Positions 1 to 7,836 of a DNA stretch of 64,000 nt are shown one piece after another. Each line of letters starts with the position of its first letter. Position 1 is the stretch's first letter. The translations under genes and the position numbers were made by a program. Source of the DNA: Agromyces cerinus subsp. cerinus (GTDB lineage: Bacteria; Actinomycetota; Actinomycetes; Actinomycetales; Microbacteriaceae); the NCBI RefSeq assembly GCF_900142065.1, contig NZ_FSRJ01000004.1, forward strand, positions 496,001-560,000, read 5' to 3'. The notes under the pieces were generated by a model that saw nothing but the letters and a program-made list of their open reading frames with translations, made no database searches and had not been told where the DNA came from.

Positions 1-143
1 ACGAACGGCTGCAGGATGTCGGGTGGTCCTTCGTGCGGGTCACCGCAGCCGACCTGCCGGAGCAGGGCGGCGATGGCGCGTCGGTGGCACTGACACGGCG
101 GATCGCCGCCCGTCTGGAATCCCGAGGCTGGCGCACCAGATGA
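1..143 (+). CDS. 3' end of an unidentified protein (possible helicase/nuclease C-terminus)
   Basis: Only the last 46 codons are in the window; the frame is open from base 3 and ends with TGA at 141-143. The visible residues include GWSFVRVTAADLP followed by a basic helix ending ESRGWRTR. A Gly-Trp-x-Phe-Val-Arg-Val strand followed by a short terminal helix resembles the end of restriction-endonuclease-like domains fused to large actinobacterial helicases (MTES_1575-type), but the fragment is too short to be sure. It is on the same strand as the NAD operon and separated from it by about 150 bases. Confidence 0.4.
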   Translation, partial: ERLQDVGWSFVRVTAADLPEQGGDGASVALTRRIAARLESRGWRTR

Positions 144-223
144 TCACCTGGGCAGTGGCGCAGCCCATGAGGTGGGCGAACGACGCTGGACTGCCCATTC
201 GTTCGTGGCCGCTAGGGTTCGTG

Positions 224-282
224 TTCTGGTCATTCCGACTGTAAGCTGTCGATCGTTCGAGTTCGAGTCAACATGACCAGAA
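224..282. promoter_or_regulatory. 10-bp perfect inverted repeat upstream of the NAD operon
   Basis: TTCTGGTCAT at 224-233 is repeated as its exact complement ATGACCAGAA at 273-282, with 39 bases between. The pair sits 15 to 75 bases before the start of the ndnR-type gene, where an autoregulatory operator would be expected. The spacing is wider than a usual single palindromic operator, so these may be two half-sites, a looped pair, or the arms of a leader hairpin. The role is inferred from position only. Confidence 0.35.
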
Positions 283-297
283 GATCGGAGGCGCCGG

Positions 298-1026
298 ATG
301 CCGCAGCAGACGAAGCCGCTCGGCGAGGTGTCGACCCGTCTCGCCGTCTCCACCGTGATCTTCGCCCTGCGCCCCGATCGCACCGGTCGCCCGGTGCTCT
401 GGACCCCGCTCGTGCGCCGAACGCGTGAGCCCCAACTCGGACTCTGGGCCCTGCCCGGCGGCTGGCTGCCGCCCGCCGAGGAACTCGAGGCCGCGGCCGC
501 CCGCACCCTGCGGCTCACGACCGGCCTCGCTCCCACCTACCTCGAGCAGCTCTACACCTTCGGCGAGGTCGACCGCTCCCCCGGAGCCCGCGTCGTCTCG
601 GTCGTCTACTGGGCACTCGTGCAGAGCGACGAGGCGGCACGAGCCACGGCGGGGCCGAACGTGCGCTGGGTGCCGGCAGACACCCTGCCCGGGCTCGCGT
701 TCGACCACAATCGCATCATCGAGTACGCGCTCTGGCGCCTGCGCACCAAGGTCGAGTACGCCTGGATCGCGCATGCGTTCCTCGGCGAGACCTTCACCCT
801 CGCCGAGCTCCGCGAGGTCGTCGAAGCCGTGCTGCAGCGCCCGCTCGACCCCGCGAACTTCCGCCGCACGATGCTCGCCTCCGGCCGACTGCGCGAGACC
901 GGCGAGCGCCTGGCCGGCGCACGGAACCGGCCCCCGAAGCTCTACCGCTACGACTCCACCGCCCTCGCGGCGACCACCGAACCGACCGCGCGAACCGAAG
1001 CGCTGAAGGAGCGACCGGCATCATGA
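298..1026 (+). CDS. ndnR: NdnR/NrtR-family transcriptional regulator of NAD synthesis
   Basis: This 242-aa protein has a Nudix-fold N-terminal half (about 15-145) and a winged-helix-like C-terminal half (about 150-225), the NrtR/NdnR layout. The Nudix box (about 55-77) keeps the glycines and Arg, but the catalytic REUxEE segment reads RTLRLTT, so the metal-binding glutamates are missing. It is therefore probably a ligand sensor, not a hydrolase. In Corynebacterium glutamicum NdnR represses ndnR-nadA-nadC-nadS; the same neighbours follow here, which is strong contextual support. The ATG has a good GGAGG at 287-291. The stop overlaps the nadA start (ATGA), so the two are translationally coupled. 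It is likely autoregulated. Confidence 0.82.
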   Translation: MPQQTKPLGEVSTRLAVSTVIFALRPDRTGRPVLWTPLVRRTREPQLGLWALPGGWLPPAEELEAAAARTLRLTTGLAPTYLEQLYTFGEVDRSPGARVVSVVYWALVQSDEAARATAGPNVRWVPADTLPGLAFDHNRIIEYALWRLRTKVEYAWIAHAFLGETFTLAELREVVEAVLQRPLDPANFRRTMLASGRLRETGERLAGARNRPPKLYRYDSTALAATTEPTARTEALKERPAS

Positions 1027-2366
1027 CCATCTCCATCGACGATCCTCGTACCGACGACACCCGCGCCGCGGCATCCGTCGACCGCACCATCCGGCTCATC
1101 ACGACCGGAGCCGCCGCCGGCGAGTCGTGCTCGCCCGAGCTCGCGAAGGGGCCGTGGGAGTTCGACGCGGGCCCCGTGGCCTACGGACCGGGCTCGTCGA
1201 TGGGCGACGTCATCCCCACGGGCTCGCCCCGCCAGGGCGCACTGCCCGAGTCGTACCGCACGGCCTCGGCCGACGAGCTGCACACGCGCATCCGCGCCGC
1301 GAAGGCGACGCTCGGCGATCGCGCCGTCGTGCTCGGCCACTTCTACCAGCGCGACGAGGTCATCGAGCACGCCGACTTCGTGGGCGACTCGTTCCAGCTC
1401 GCGAACGCCGCGCTCACCCGGCCCGATGCCGAGGCGATCGTCTTCTGCGGCGTGCACTTCATGGCCGAGACCGCCGACCTGCTCTCGACCCCCGAGCAGG
1501 CCGTGATCCTGCCGAACCTCGCCGCGGGCTGCTCGATGGCCGACATGGCCGATGAGAGCTCGGTCGAGGAGTGCTGGGAGCAGCTCGAGTCGGTGTACGG
1601 CGACCTCACGGCGACCGATGCCGACGGCCGGGTGCCCGTGATCCCGGTCACCTACATGAACTCGTCGGCGGCGCTCAAGGGCTTCGTCGGGCGGCACGGC
1701 GGCATCGTCTGCACCTCCTCGAACGCGAAGACCGTGCTCGAGTGGGCGTTCGAGCGCGGGCAGCGGGTGCTCTTCTTCCCCGACCAGCACCTCGGCCGCA
1801 ACACCGCGAAGGCCATGGGCGTGCCGCTCGAGCAGATGCCGATGTGGAACCCGCGCAAGGCGCTCGGCGGAAACTCGGCGGGCGACCTGGGCGACGCGCG
1901 CGTCATCCTCTGGCACGGCTTCTGCTCGGTGCACCGCCGGTTCACGGTCGACCAGATCGCGCAAGCGCGCATCGACCACCCCGGCGTGCAGGTCATCGTG
2001 CACCCCGAGTGCCCGATGCCGGTCGTCGACGCGGCCGACGCCGCCGGCTCGACCGACTTCATCGTGAAGGCGATCCAGGCGGCGCCGGCCGGTTCGACGT
2101 TCGCGATCGGCACCGAGATCAACCTCGTGCAGCGCCTCGCGGCCGAGTACCCGCAGCACACGATCTTCTGCCTCGACCCGGTCGTGTGCCCGTGCTCGAC
2201 GATGTACCGCATCCACCCCGGCTACCTCGCCTGGGTGCTCGAGGAGCTCGTCGCCGGCCGGGTCGTCAACCGCATCACGGTGGCCGACGAGGTGGCAGAG
2301 CCCGCGCGGGTCGCGCTCGAGCGGATGCTCGCGGCCAAGCCGCCCGTCGCCGTCACGGGGGCCTGA
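1023..2366 (+). CDS. nadA: Quinolinate synthase NadA
   Basis: The 447-aa product condenses iminoaspartate with dihydroxyacetone phosphate to give quinolinate in the cytoplasm, using an oxygen-sensitive [4Fe-4S] cluster. Family motifs are clear: GHFYQRDEV, FCGVHFMAET, PNLAAGCSMADMA, CTSSNA, HPECPMPVV and DPVVCPCSTMYR; conserved cysteines in these blocks are the likely cluster ligands. It is long for the family because of about 80 extra N-terminal residues, as is common in actinobacteria. Its ATG overlaps the ndnR stop, and nadB starts two bases after its stop, so it lies inside one operon. Confidence 0.96.
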   Translation: MTISIDDPRTDDTRAAASVDRTIRLITTGAAAGESCSPELAKGPWEFDAGPVAYGPGSSMGDVIPTGSPRQGALPESYRTASADELHTRIRAAKATLGDRAVVLGHFYQRDEVIEHADFVGDSFQLANAALTRPDAEAIVFCGVHFMAETADLLSTPEQAVILPNLAAGCSMADMADESSVEECWEQLESVYGDLTATDADGRVPVIPVTYMNSSAALKGFVGRHGGIVCTSSNAKTVLEWAFERGQRVLFFPDQHLGRNTAKAMGVPLEQMPMWNPRKALGGNSAGDLGDARVILWHGFCSVHRRFTVDQIAQARIDHPGVQVIVHPECPMPVVDAADAAGSTDFIVKAIQAAPAGSTFAIGTEINLVQRLAAEYPQHTIFCLDPVVCPCSTMYRIHPGYLAWVLEELVAGRVVNRITVADEVAEPARVALERMLAAKPPVAVTGA

Positions 2367-2367
2367 C

Positions 2368-3933
2368 ATGGCCCGCGTGCTCGTCATCGGCGGCGGCATC
2401 GCCGGGCTCTGGGCCGCGGTGAAGGCCACCGACGCCGGGCACACCGTCGAGCTCGTCACGAAGGCCGAGCTCGCCGAGGGAAACACGCGCTACGCGCAGG
2501 GCGGCATCGCCGCGGCGCTCTTCCCCGATGACTCGGCCGAGCGCCACTTCGCCGACACGATCGACGCGGGCGCAGGGCTCGCCGACCCCGCCGCCGTGCG
2601 CGTGCTCGTCGACGAGGGCCCCGACCGGGTGCGCGACCTGATCCGGTTCGGGGTCGCGTTCGACCGAGGAGAGTCGGGCCTCGAGCGCGGCCTCGAGGCC
2701 GCCCACTCGCGGGCGCGCATCCTGCACGCCGGCGGCGATGCCACCGGCGCGGCGATCGAACACGCCCTCGTCGCCACCGTGCGACGCCGTGCCGTGGCGA
2801 TCGACGAGCAGACGATGCTCGTCGACCTCCTCGTCGAGGGTGGTCGCGTGGTCGGGGCGCAGCTGCTCGGGGCATCCGGAGCCGTCGTCGAGCGCCGCGC
2901 CGACGCGGTCGTTCTGGCCACCGGCGGCAGCGGATGCCTCTTCCGGCATACGACGAACCCGGCGGTCGCGACGGGCGACGGCGTGGCCGCAGCCTGGCGG
3001 GCCGGTGCACGGGTCGCCGACCTCGAGTTCACCCAGTTCCACCCGACCGCGCTCGCCGCACCCGGCACGCCGCTCATCTCGGAGGCCGTGCGGGGCGAGG
3101 GCGCGGTGCTCCGCGACGCGAGCGGCCGGCGATTCCTGCTCGACGTCGATGCTCGCGGCGAACTCGCGCCCCGTGACGTCGTCGCCCGTGCGGTCTGGCG
3201 GCGCTCGCTCGAGCAGGGCGGCGCTCCCGTGCTCCTCGACGCCACCTCGCTCGGCGGGGCGGAGCTCGCCCGACGCTTCCCCGGCCTCGACGCCGTCGTG
3301 CGCGCGGCGGGCTTCGACTGGGCCCGCGAGCCGGTGCCCGTGACGCCCGCCGCGCACTACGCCATGGGCGGCGTCGCGACGGACCTCGACGGGCGTACGA
3401 GCCTGCCCGGCCTCTTCGCCGTCGGCGAGGTCGCCCGCACGGGCGTGCACGGGGCGAACCGGCTGGCCTCGAACTCGCTGCTCGAGGCTGCGGTGTTCGC
3501 CGACCGTGCGGTGCGGGCGATCACGGCTTCGGAATCGTCGGCTCGACCCGCCGGAGCCGACGGCGATGAGTCGGCGACGGCCGGCGTGCCCGGCCGGCCC
3601 TCCGAATTCGTGGCCGGCGCGCCCGGCCGGCCTTCCGAATTCGTGCACGGCGCGCCCGTCGATCGCGACGAGCTGCAGGCGCTCATGTGGAGCCACGTCG
3701 GGCTCGAACGCGACGAGGCCGGGCTCGCCGAGGCATCCGCTCGGCTCGACGCGTGGAGCGCGCCGGAGCCCGGCGACCACCGCAGCGCCGAGGATCGCAA
3801 CCTGCTCGACCTCGCCAGGCTCACCGTGGCGGCGGCCCGTGCTCGGCGCGCCAGCTGCGGCGCGCACTTCCGCACCGACGACCCGGCCCTCGACCTCGTA
3901 CTCCCCATCGAACTCGAACGAGAGGCCGCCTGA
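2368..3933 (+). CDS. nadB: L-aspartate oxidase NadB
   Basis: This FAD enzyme (521 aa) oxidises L-aspartate to iminoaspartate, the NadA substrate. It shows the N-terminal dinucleotide motif GGGIAGLWAA, the substrate-channel block HSRARILHAGGDATG, EFTQFHPTALA, and the FAD-binding signature VHGANRLASNSLLEA near residue 370. The C-terminal helical domain is joined by a linker (about 390-430) containing two tandem copies of an 11-residue unit, AG[VA]PGRPSEFV, which looks recently duplicated. The final residues EREAA and the stop are duplicated again just downstream (see repeat at 3914-3997). Confidence 0.95.
   Translation: MARVLVIGGGIAGLWAAVKATDAGHTVELVTKAELAEGNTRYAQGGIAAALFPDDSAERHFADTIDAGAGLADPAAVRVLVDEGPDRVRDLIRFGVAFDRGESGLERGLEAAHSRARILHAGGDATGAAIEHALVATVRRRAVAIDEQTMLVDLLVEGGRVVGAQLLGASGAVVERRADAVVLATGGSGCLFRHTTNPAVATGDGVAAAWRAGARVADLEFTQFHPTALAAPGTPLISEAVRGEGAVLRDASGRRFLLDVDARGELAPRDVVARAVWRRSLEQGGAPVLLDATSLGGAELARRFPGLDAVVRAAGFDWAREPVPVTPAAHYAMGGVATDLDGRTSLPGLFAVGEVARTGVHGANRLASNSLLEAAVFADRAVRAITASESSARPAGADGDESATAGVPGRPSEFVAGAPGRPSEFVHGAPVDRDELQALMWSHVGLERDEAGLAEASARLDAWSAPEPGDHRSAEDRNLLDLARLTVAAARARRASCGAHFRTDDPALDLVLPIELEREAA
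3580..3645. repeat. Two tandem 33-bp units inside nadB
   Basis: Units 3580-3612 and 3613-3645 differ at only two positions. They encode AGVPGRPSEFV and AGAPGRPSEFV in the linker between the FAD domain and the C-terminal helical domain of NadB; a partial third unit (HGAP) follows. The period is a multiple of three, so the reading frame is kept. Confidence 0.9.
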
Positions 3934-3997
3934 TGACCGACACTCACACTGTGCGCTGCATCGACGTGTTCGAACGAGAGGCCGCCTGATGACCGAC
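3914..3997. repeat. 28-bp direct repeat duplicating the nadB-nadC junction
   Basis: Bases 3914-3941 and 3970-3997 are identical over 28 bp, offset 56 bp. Each copy contains the last codons of nadB (ending EREAA), the TGATG stop/start overlap and the codons MTD. The duplication inserts an extra stop-start junction between nadB and nadC and creates an 18-codon ORF between them. Confidence 0.92.
3933..3989 (+). CDS. 18-codon mini-ORF between nadB and nadC (duplication product)
   Basis: The ATG at 3933 overlaps the nadB stop, and the ORF ends with TGA at 3987-3989, which overlaps the nadC ATG at 3989. The peptide starts MTDTHTVRC and ends FEREAA, i.e. the nadC-like start joined to the nadB-like end. 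It is clearly a by-product of the 28-bp direct repeat. It may be translated because both junctions keep the coupling overlap, and it may tune ribosome transfer from nadB to nadC. No function for the peptide is suggested. Confidence 0.3.
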   Translation: MTDTHTVRCIDVFEREAA

Positions 3998-4843
3998 GCA
4001 CGCGAGATCGACCGCATCGTGGGTGCAGCGCTCGACGAGGACGCCCCGTGGGGCGACCTGACCTCCGAGGTGCTGATCCCCGCCACCGCCACCGCGACCG
4101 CCGTGCTCATGGCGCGCGAGGCCGGCGTGCTGAGCGGCATCGAGGTGTTCGCCGCGGCGTTCCGCCTCGTCGATCCGGCAGTGGTCGTCGAGCAGCTCGC
4201 CGGCGACGGCGAGCCGTTCGAGGCCGGTGCGGTGCTCGCCCGGGTCAGCGGTCCGGCACGCGGGATCCTCCGCGCCGAGCGCGTGGGCCTGAACCTCGTG
4301 CAGCGCATGTCGGGCATCGCGACGCTCACCGCCCGCTACGTCGCCGAGACGGCGGGCACCGGCGCGCGCATCGTCGACACCCGCAAGACCACGCCGGGCC
4401 TGCGCAGCCTCGAACGCCAGTCCGTGCGCGACGGCGGCGGCCGCAATCACCGCCGCTCGCTCTCCGATGCGGTGATGGCGAAGGACAACCACCTCGCGGT
4501 GCTGACCGCGGGCGGGCACGACCTCGCGACCGCGCTGCGGGCGGCGCGCGAGCGGATGCCGCACACCGCCCACCTCGAGGTCGAGGTCGACCGGCTCGAC
4601 CAGGTCGAGGCGGTGCTCGCCGGCGGCGCCGACACCGTCATGCTCGACAACTTCACGCCCGACGGGCTGCGGGCGGGCGTCGCGCTCATCGCGGGGCGGG
4701 CGATCGTGGAGGCATCCGGCGGGGTCACGCTCGAGACGGTGCACGAGATCGCGGCCACCGGCGTCGACGTGATCTCGGTCGGGGCGCTCACCCACTCGGT
4801 GCGCTCGCTCGACCTCGGACTCGACGTGGCGGTCGCGACGTGA
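3989..4843 (+). CDS. nadC: Nicotinate-nucleotide diphosphorylase (carboxylating) NadC
   Basis: This 284-aa quinolinate phosphoribosyltransferase converts quinolinate plus PRPP to nicotinate mononucleotide, the last step of the de novo branch. The PRPP/quinolinate block DTRKTTPGLRSLER, the GGGRNHR segment and the KDNH motif are all visible, followed by the C-terminal barrel motifs VEVEVDRLDQVE, DTVMLDNF, EASGGV and DVISVGALTHS. The ATG overlaps the stop of the preceding mini-ORF, and the stop overlaps the GTG of nadS, so expression is coupled to both neighbours. Confidence 0.96.
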   Translation: MTDAREIDRIVGAALDEDAPWGDLTSEVLIPATATATAVLMAREAGVLSGIEVFAAAFRLVDPAVVVEQLAGDGEPFEAGAVLARVSGPARGILRAERVGLNLVQRMSGIATLTARYVAETAGTGARIVDTRKTTPGLRSLERQSVRDGGGRNHRRSLSDAVMAKDNHLAVLTAGGHDLATALRAARERMPHTAHLEVEVDRLDQVEAVLAGGADTVMLDNFTPDGLRAGVALIAGRAIVEASGGVTLETVHEIAATGVDVISVGALTHSVRSLDLGLDVAVAT

Positions 4844-5985
4844 TCTTCCTCGATCACGCGGCGACGACGCCCGTGCGCCGCGAGGCGCTCGAGGCGATGT
4901 GGCCCTTCCTCTCCGGCTCCTTCGGCAACCCGTCGAGTCACCACGGGCTCGGCGACGAGGCCGCACGCGCGCTCGCCGCCGCGCGCGCCACCGTCGCCGC
5001 GGTCATCGGCTGCCGACCCGGCGACGTCGTCTTCACGAGCGGCGGCACCGAGGCCGACAACCTGGCGCTGAAGGGCCTCGCCCTCGCGAATCCCCGGGGG
5101 CGGCACCTCGTGGTCTCGCCGATCGAACACGAGGCGGTGCTCGAATCCGCCGCGTATCTCGCCCGGATGCACGGCTTCGAGGTCTCCGAGGTCGCGGTCG
5201 ACGCGGGCGGCCTCGTCACCCCCGACGCACTGGCCCGAGTCATGCGACCCGACACCGCGCTCGTGTCGGTGCAGCTCGCGAACAACGAGATCGGCACCGT
5301 GCAGCCGATCGCCGAGCTCGCCGCCGTCGCGCACGCCGCCGGGGCGCTCATGCACACCGATGCCGTGCAGGCCGCGGGCTGGCTCCCCCTCTCCCTCGAC
5401 GCCCTCGGCGTCGACGCCCTCTCGCTCGCCGGTCACAAGGTGGGCGCACCGAAGGGAACCGGCGCCCTCGTCGTGCGCGGACGCCTGCCGCTCGAACCGG
5501 TGCTGCACGGCGGCGGGCAGGAACGCGGCCGCAGGTCGGGCACCGAGAACGTCGCGGGCGCGGTCGCGTTCGCCACGGCACTGCGGCTGGCCGACACCGA
5601 GCGAACGGATGCCGCGGCGCGTGTCGCCGCGCTCGGCGCCGAGTTCGCGGCGACGATCGCTGCGACCGTGCCCGGGGCGACTCCGACCGGCGACGCCGAA
5701 CACCGCCTGCCGGGCACCGTCTCCTTCGTCTTCCCCGGCACGAGCGGCGAGGCCGTGCTGCTCGAGCTCGAGCGCGACGGCGTCATCTGCTCGAGCGGCT
5801 CGGCGTGCGCGGCCGGCAGCGACGAGCCCTCGCACGTGCTCACGGCGATCGGGCTGCCCGCCGAACTCGCGCAGACGGCGGTGCGGTTCACCCTCGGCGC
5901 CGAGACGACTGCCGAAGAGCTCACGGATGCCGCGGCATCCGTCGTTCGTGCCGTGTCGGCCGTACGCGGTATCGTGGCGACATGA
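4840..5985 (+). CDS. nadS: NadS-type cysteine desulfurase
   Basis: A 381-aa class V PLP enzyme of the NifS/IscS group. Motifs: LDHAATTPVR at the N-terminus, SGGTEADNLALKG, EHEAVLE, HTDAVQAAG, the PLP lysine in SLAGHKVGAPKG, and the active-site cysteine loop CSSGSACAAG near residue 315. In corynebacteria and bacilli the nad-linked desulfurase supplies sulfur for the NadA [4Fe-4S] cluster; position as last enzyme gene of the operon supports that role here. The start is the GTG overlapping the nadC stop (GTGA), with no other good start nearby. Confidence 0.92.
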   Translation: MIFLDHAATTPVRREALEAMWPFLSGSFGNPSSHHGLGDEAARALAAARATVAAVIGCRPGDVVFTSGGTEADNLALKGLALANPRGRHLVVSPIEHEAVLESAAYLARMHGFEVSEVAVDAGGLVTPDALARVMRPDTALVSVQLANNEIGTVQPIAELAAVAHAAGALMHTDAVQAAGWLPLSLDALGVDALSLAGHKVGAPKGTGALVVRGRLPLEPVLHGGGQERGRRSGTENVAGAVAFATALRLADTERTDAAARVAALGAEFAATIAATVPGATPTGDAEHRLPGTVSFVFPGTSGEAVLLELERDGVICSSGSACAAGSDEPSHVLTAIGLPAELAQTAVRFTLGAETTAEELTDAAASVVRAVSAVRGIVAT

Positions 5986-6116
5986 GCGAATCGACACCTG
6001 CAGCTGACACGGCGAACGAGCGGCGCATCGAGAACGAGCTCGCTCCCGAAGAGCAGCTCCTCGAGGGCTGGCTCCCCCGTCCCACTCCCACCGACGGCCC
6101 GGCACCGGCTCCGTAA
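5982..6116 (+). CDS. 44-aa acidic orphan protein at the end of the NAD operon
   Basis: The ATG at 5982 overlaps the nadS stop (ATGA), as at other junctions in this operon, and the frame closes with TAA at 6114-6116. The product is small, acidic in the middle (ERRIENELAPEEQLLEGW) and Pro-rich at the C-terminus, without a signal or membrane segment. I do not recognise a family. The coupling overlap favours real translation, but its small size leaves this open. Confidence 0.45.
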   Translation: MSESTPAADTANERRIENELAPEEQLLEGWLPRPTPTDGPAPAP

Positions 6117-6186
6117 GCCGCCCCGCGACGACCGAGGTTCCCAGCAGGCCGAAGCGCTTCCAGAGCGCTCGGTTCCATACGTTCCG

Positions 6187-6281
6187 ATCGATGTCGGAAT
6201 CGGGGAATAGCGAGTCACCCGACGCGGGTTGACCAACGTATTCGACGCAATTCCCCGGCGCAGTTCTGCGCCGACATCGAT
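6187..6281 (+). ncRNA. Candidate structured leader RNA (three-way junction) upstream of the exporter gene
   Basis: Four nested or adjacent inverted repeats fit one fold. P1 is an 11-bp pairing, ATCGATGTCGG (6187-6197) with CCGACATCGAT (6271-6281). After three bases comes P2, 8 bp, CGGGGAAT (6201-6208) with ATTCCCCG (6250-6257), whose loop holds a small hairpin ACCCG/CGGGT (6217-6221 with 6225-6229). One base later is P3, CGCAG-TT-CTGCG (6259-6270), directly abutting P1. This is a compact junction right before the coding region of a multidrug-type exporter. A riboswitch-like or attenuator role is inferred; the ligand is unknown. The arms could alternatively be DNA operator sites. Confidence 0.45.
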
Positions 6282-6295
6282 TGGACGCATCTTCC

Positions 6296-7816
6296 TTGAC
6301 CGAACGCGCCGTTCCCGAACTCCGTGACCCCGTCGTCGCCCCTGCGGGCGACACCACCATGCACGAGCACTCCGATGTCGAGGCGCTGCACGGCGCCCGC
6401 AACAACCGGGTGATCTGGCTCCTCCTCGCCGCCTCCTTCGTCGTCATCCTCAACGAGACGATCATGGGCGTGGCGATCCCGCACCTCGTCGTCGACCTCG
6501 GCATCTCGATCTCCCAGGCGCAGTGGCTGACCACCGCGTTCATGCTGACCATGGCCGTCGTCATCCCGATCACCGGCTACCTGCTGCAGCGTTTCGCGAC
6601 CCGCCCGATCTTCATCGCGGCGATGAGCCTCTTCTCGACGGGCACGCTCATCGCGGCCATGGCTCCGGGCTTCGAGGTGCTCCTCGTCGGCCGGGTGGTG
6701 CAGGCGAGCGGCACGGCCATCATGATGCCGCTGCTCATGACCACGCTCATGACCCTGGTCGCTCCGAGCGATCGCGGCCGGCTCATGGGCCGCGTCGCGA
6801 TCGTGATGTCGGTCGCCCCCGCGATCGGCCCGACCATCTCCGGCCTCATCCTGAACTCGCTCTCGTGGCGGTTCATGTTCTGGCTCGTGCTGCCGATCGC
6901 GCTCGCGATGCTCGTCATCGGCATCCGACGGGTCGAGAACGTCAGCGAACCCCGCAAGATCCCCATCGACGTGTTCTCGGTGGTGCTCTCTGCCTTCGGC
7001 TTCGGCGGGCTCGTCTACGGTCTCAGCCAGATCGGCGCGGAGACCGCCGGCAGCAGCCTCGGCGCCGCACCCATGTGGATCTCGTTCAGCATCGGTGCGA
7101 TCTCGATCGGCGCGTTCATCTGGCGTCAGCTGATCCTGCAGAAGCAGGACCGTGCGCTGCTCGACCTGCGCACCTTCCTGTCGCGCAACTTCTCGATCTC
7201 GATCGGTCTCATGACGATCATGATGGCGGCGCTGTTCGGCACGATCATCCTGCTGCCGATCTACCTGCAGAACGTGCTGCACCTCGAGCCGATCACGACC
7301 GGCCTGCTGCTGCTGCCCGGCGGCCTCACGATGGGCCTCCTCGGCCCGACCGTCGGCCGCCTCTTCGATCGGCTCGGCCCGACCCCGCTGCTCGTGCCGG
7401 GTGCGTTCGTCGTGAGCGGGGTGCTGTGGTCGCTCACGCTCGTGACCGACACCACCTCGCCGTGGCTGCTGCTCGTCGCCCACGTCGTGCTCTCTGCGGG
7501 CCTGGCGTTCATGTTCACGCCGCTGTTCACCTCGGCGCTCGGCTCGGTCGACCCGAAGTTCTACTCGCACGGCTCGGCGATCGTCGGCACCGTGCAGCAG
7601 GTGGCCGGTGCGGCCGGAACGGCGCTCTTCGTGACGATCATGGCGACGCAGTCGCTGACCGCGACGACGGCGGGCGCGACGGCCGAGGCCGCCGCGGCGT
7701 CGGGCATCCGCTCGGCGTTCATGGTGGGCGCGATCCTCTCGGTGCTCGCGATCGTCGGGGCCTTCTTCGTGCGCAAGCCCGCCGACATGATGGAGGGCGC
7801 GCCGACGGCGCACTGA
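6296..7816 (+). CDS. DHA2/EmrB-QacA-type MFS drug exporter
   Basis: A proton-coupled efflux permease of about 506 aa, with the 14 hydrophobic segments of the DHA2 group. It has a first helix with NETIMGVAIPHL and motif-A-like and motif-C-like blocks (around GRVVQASGTAIMMP and APAIGPTISGLI). The start is uncertain: TTG at 6281 lies in the 3' strand of the P1 stem, TTG at 6296 gives MTERAVPE, and ATG at 6359 gives MHEHSDVE. I prefer 6296 because it leaves the folded leader outside the ORF and gives an N-terminus of usual length. It runs to a shared terminator facing a convergent gene. The substrate cannot be read from sequence. Confidence 0.9.
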   Translation: MTERAVPELRDPVVAPAGDTTMHEHSDVEALHGARNNRVIWLLLAASFVVILNETIMGVAIPHLVVDLGISISQAQWLTTAFMLTMAVVIPITGYLLQRFATRPIFIAAMSLFSTGTLIAAMAPGFEVLLVGRVVQASGTAIMMPLLMTTLMTLVAPSDRGRLMGRVAIVMSVAPAIGPTISGLILNSLSWRFMFWLVLPIALAMLVIGIRRVENVSEPRKIPIDVFSVVLSAFGFGGLVYGLSQIGAETAGSSLGAAPMWISFSIGAISIGAFIWRQLILQKQDRALLDLRTFLSRNFSISIGLMTIMMAALFGTIILLPIYLQNVLHLEPITTGLLLLPGGLTMGLLGPTVGRLFDRLGPTPLLVPGAFVVSGVLWSLTLVTDTTSPWLLLVAHVVLSAGLAFMFTPLFTSALGSVDPKFYSHGSAIVGTVQQVAGAAGTALFVTIMATQSLTATTAGATAEAAAASGIRSAFMVGAILSVLAIVGAFFVRKPADMMEGAPTAH

Positions 7817-7836
7817 CGCGCGGCTGCGACCGCATA

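Noticed and set aside
948..2486. Very long open frame on the minus strand across nadA
   Set aside because: It is the antisense shadow of a high-GC gene: Arg/His/Ala-rich, with no family motifs. The same holds for similar frames opposite nadB-nadC, glpX, the ABC genes and fumC.
4840..5985. IscS of the general Fe-S assembly operon
   Set aside because: No IscU, SufB or related genes are near; coupling to nadC fits a NadS role.
6187..6281. Simple rho-independent terminator of the NAD operon
   Set aside because: The outer arms are too far apart, the fold is branched and there is no T tract; it suits a leader structure better.
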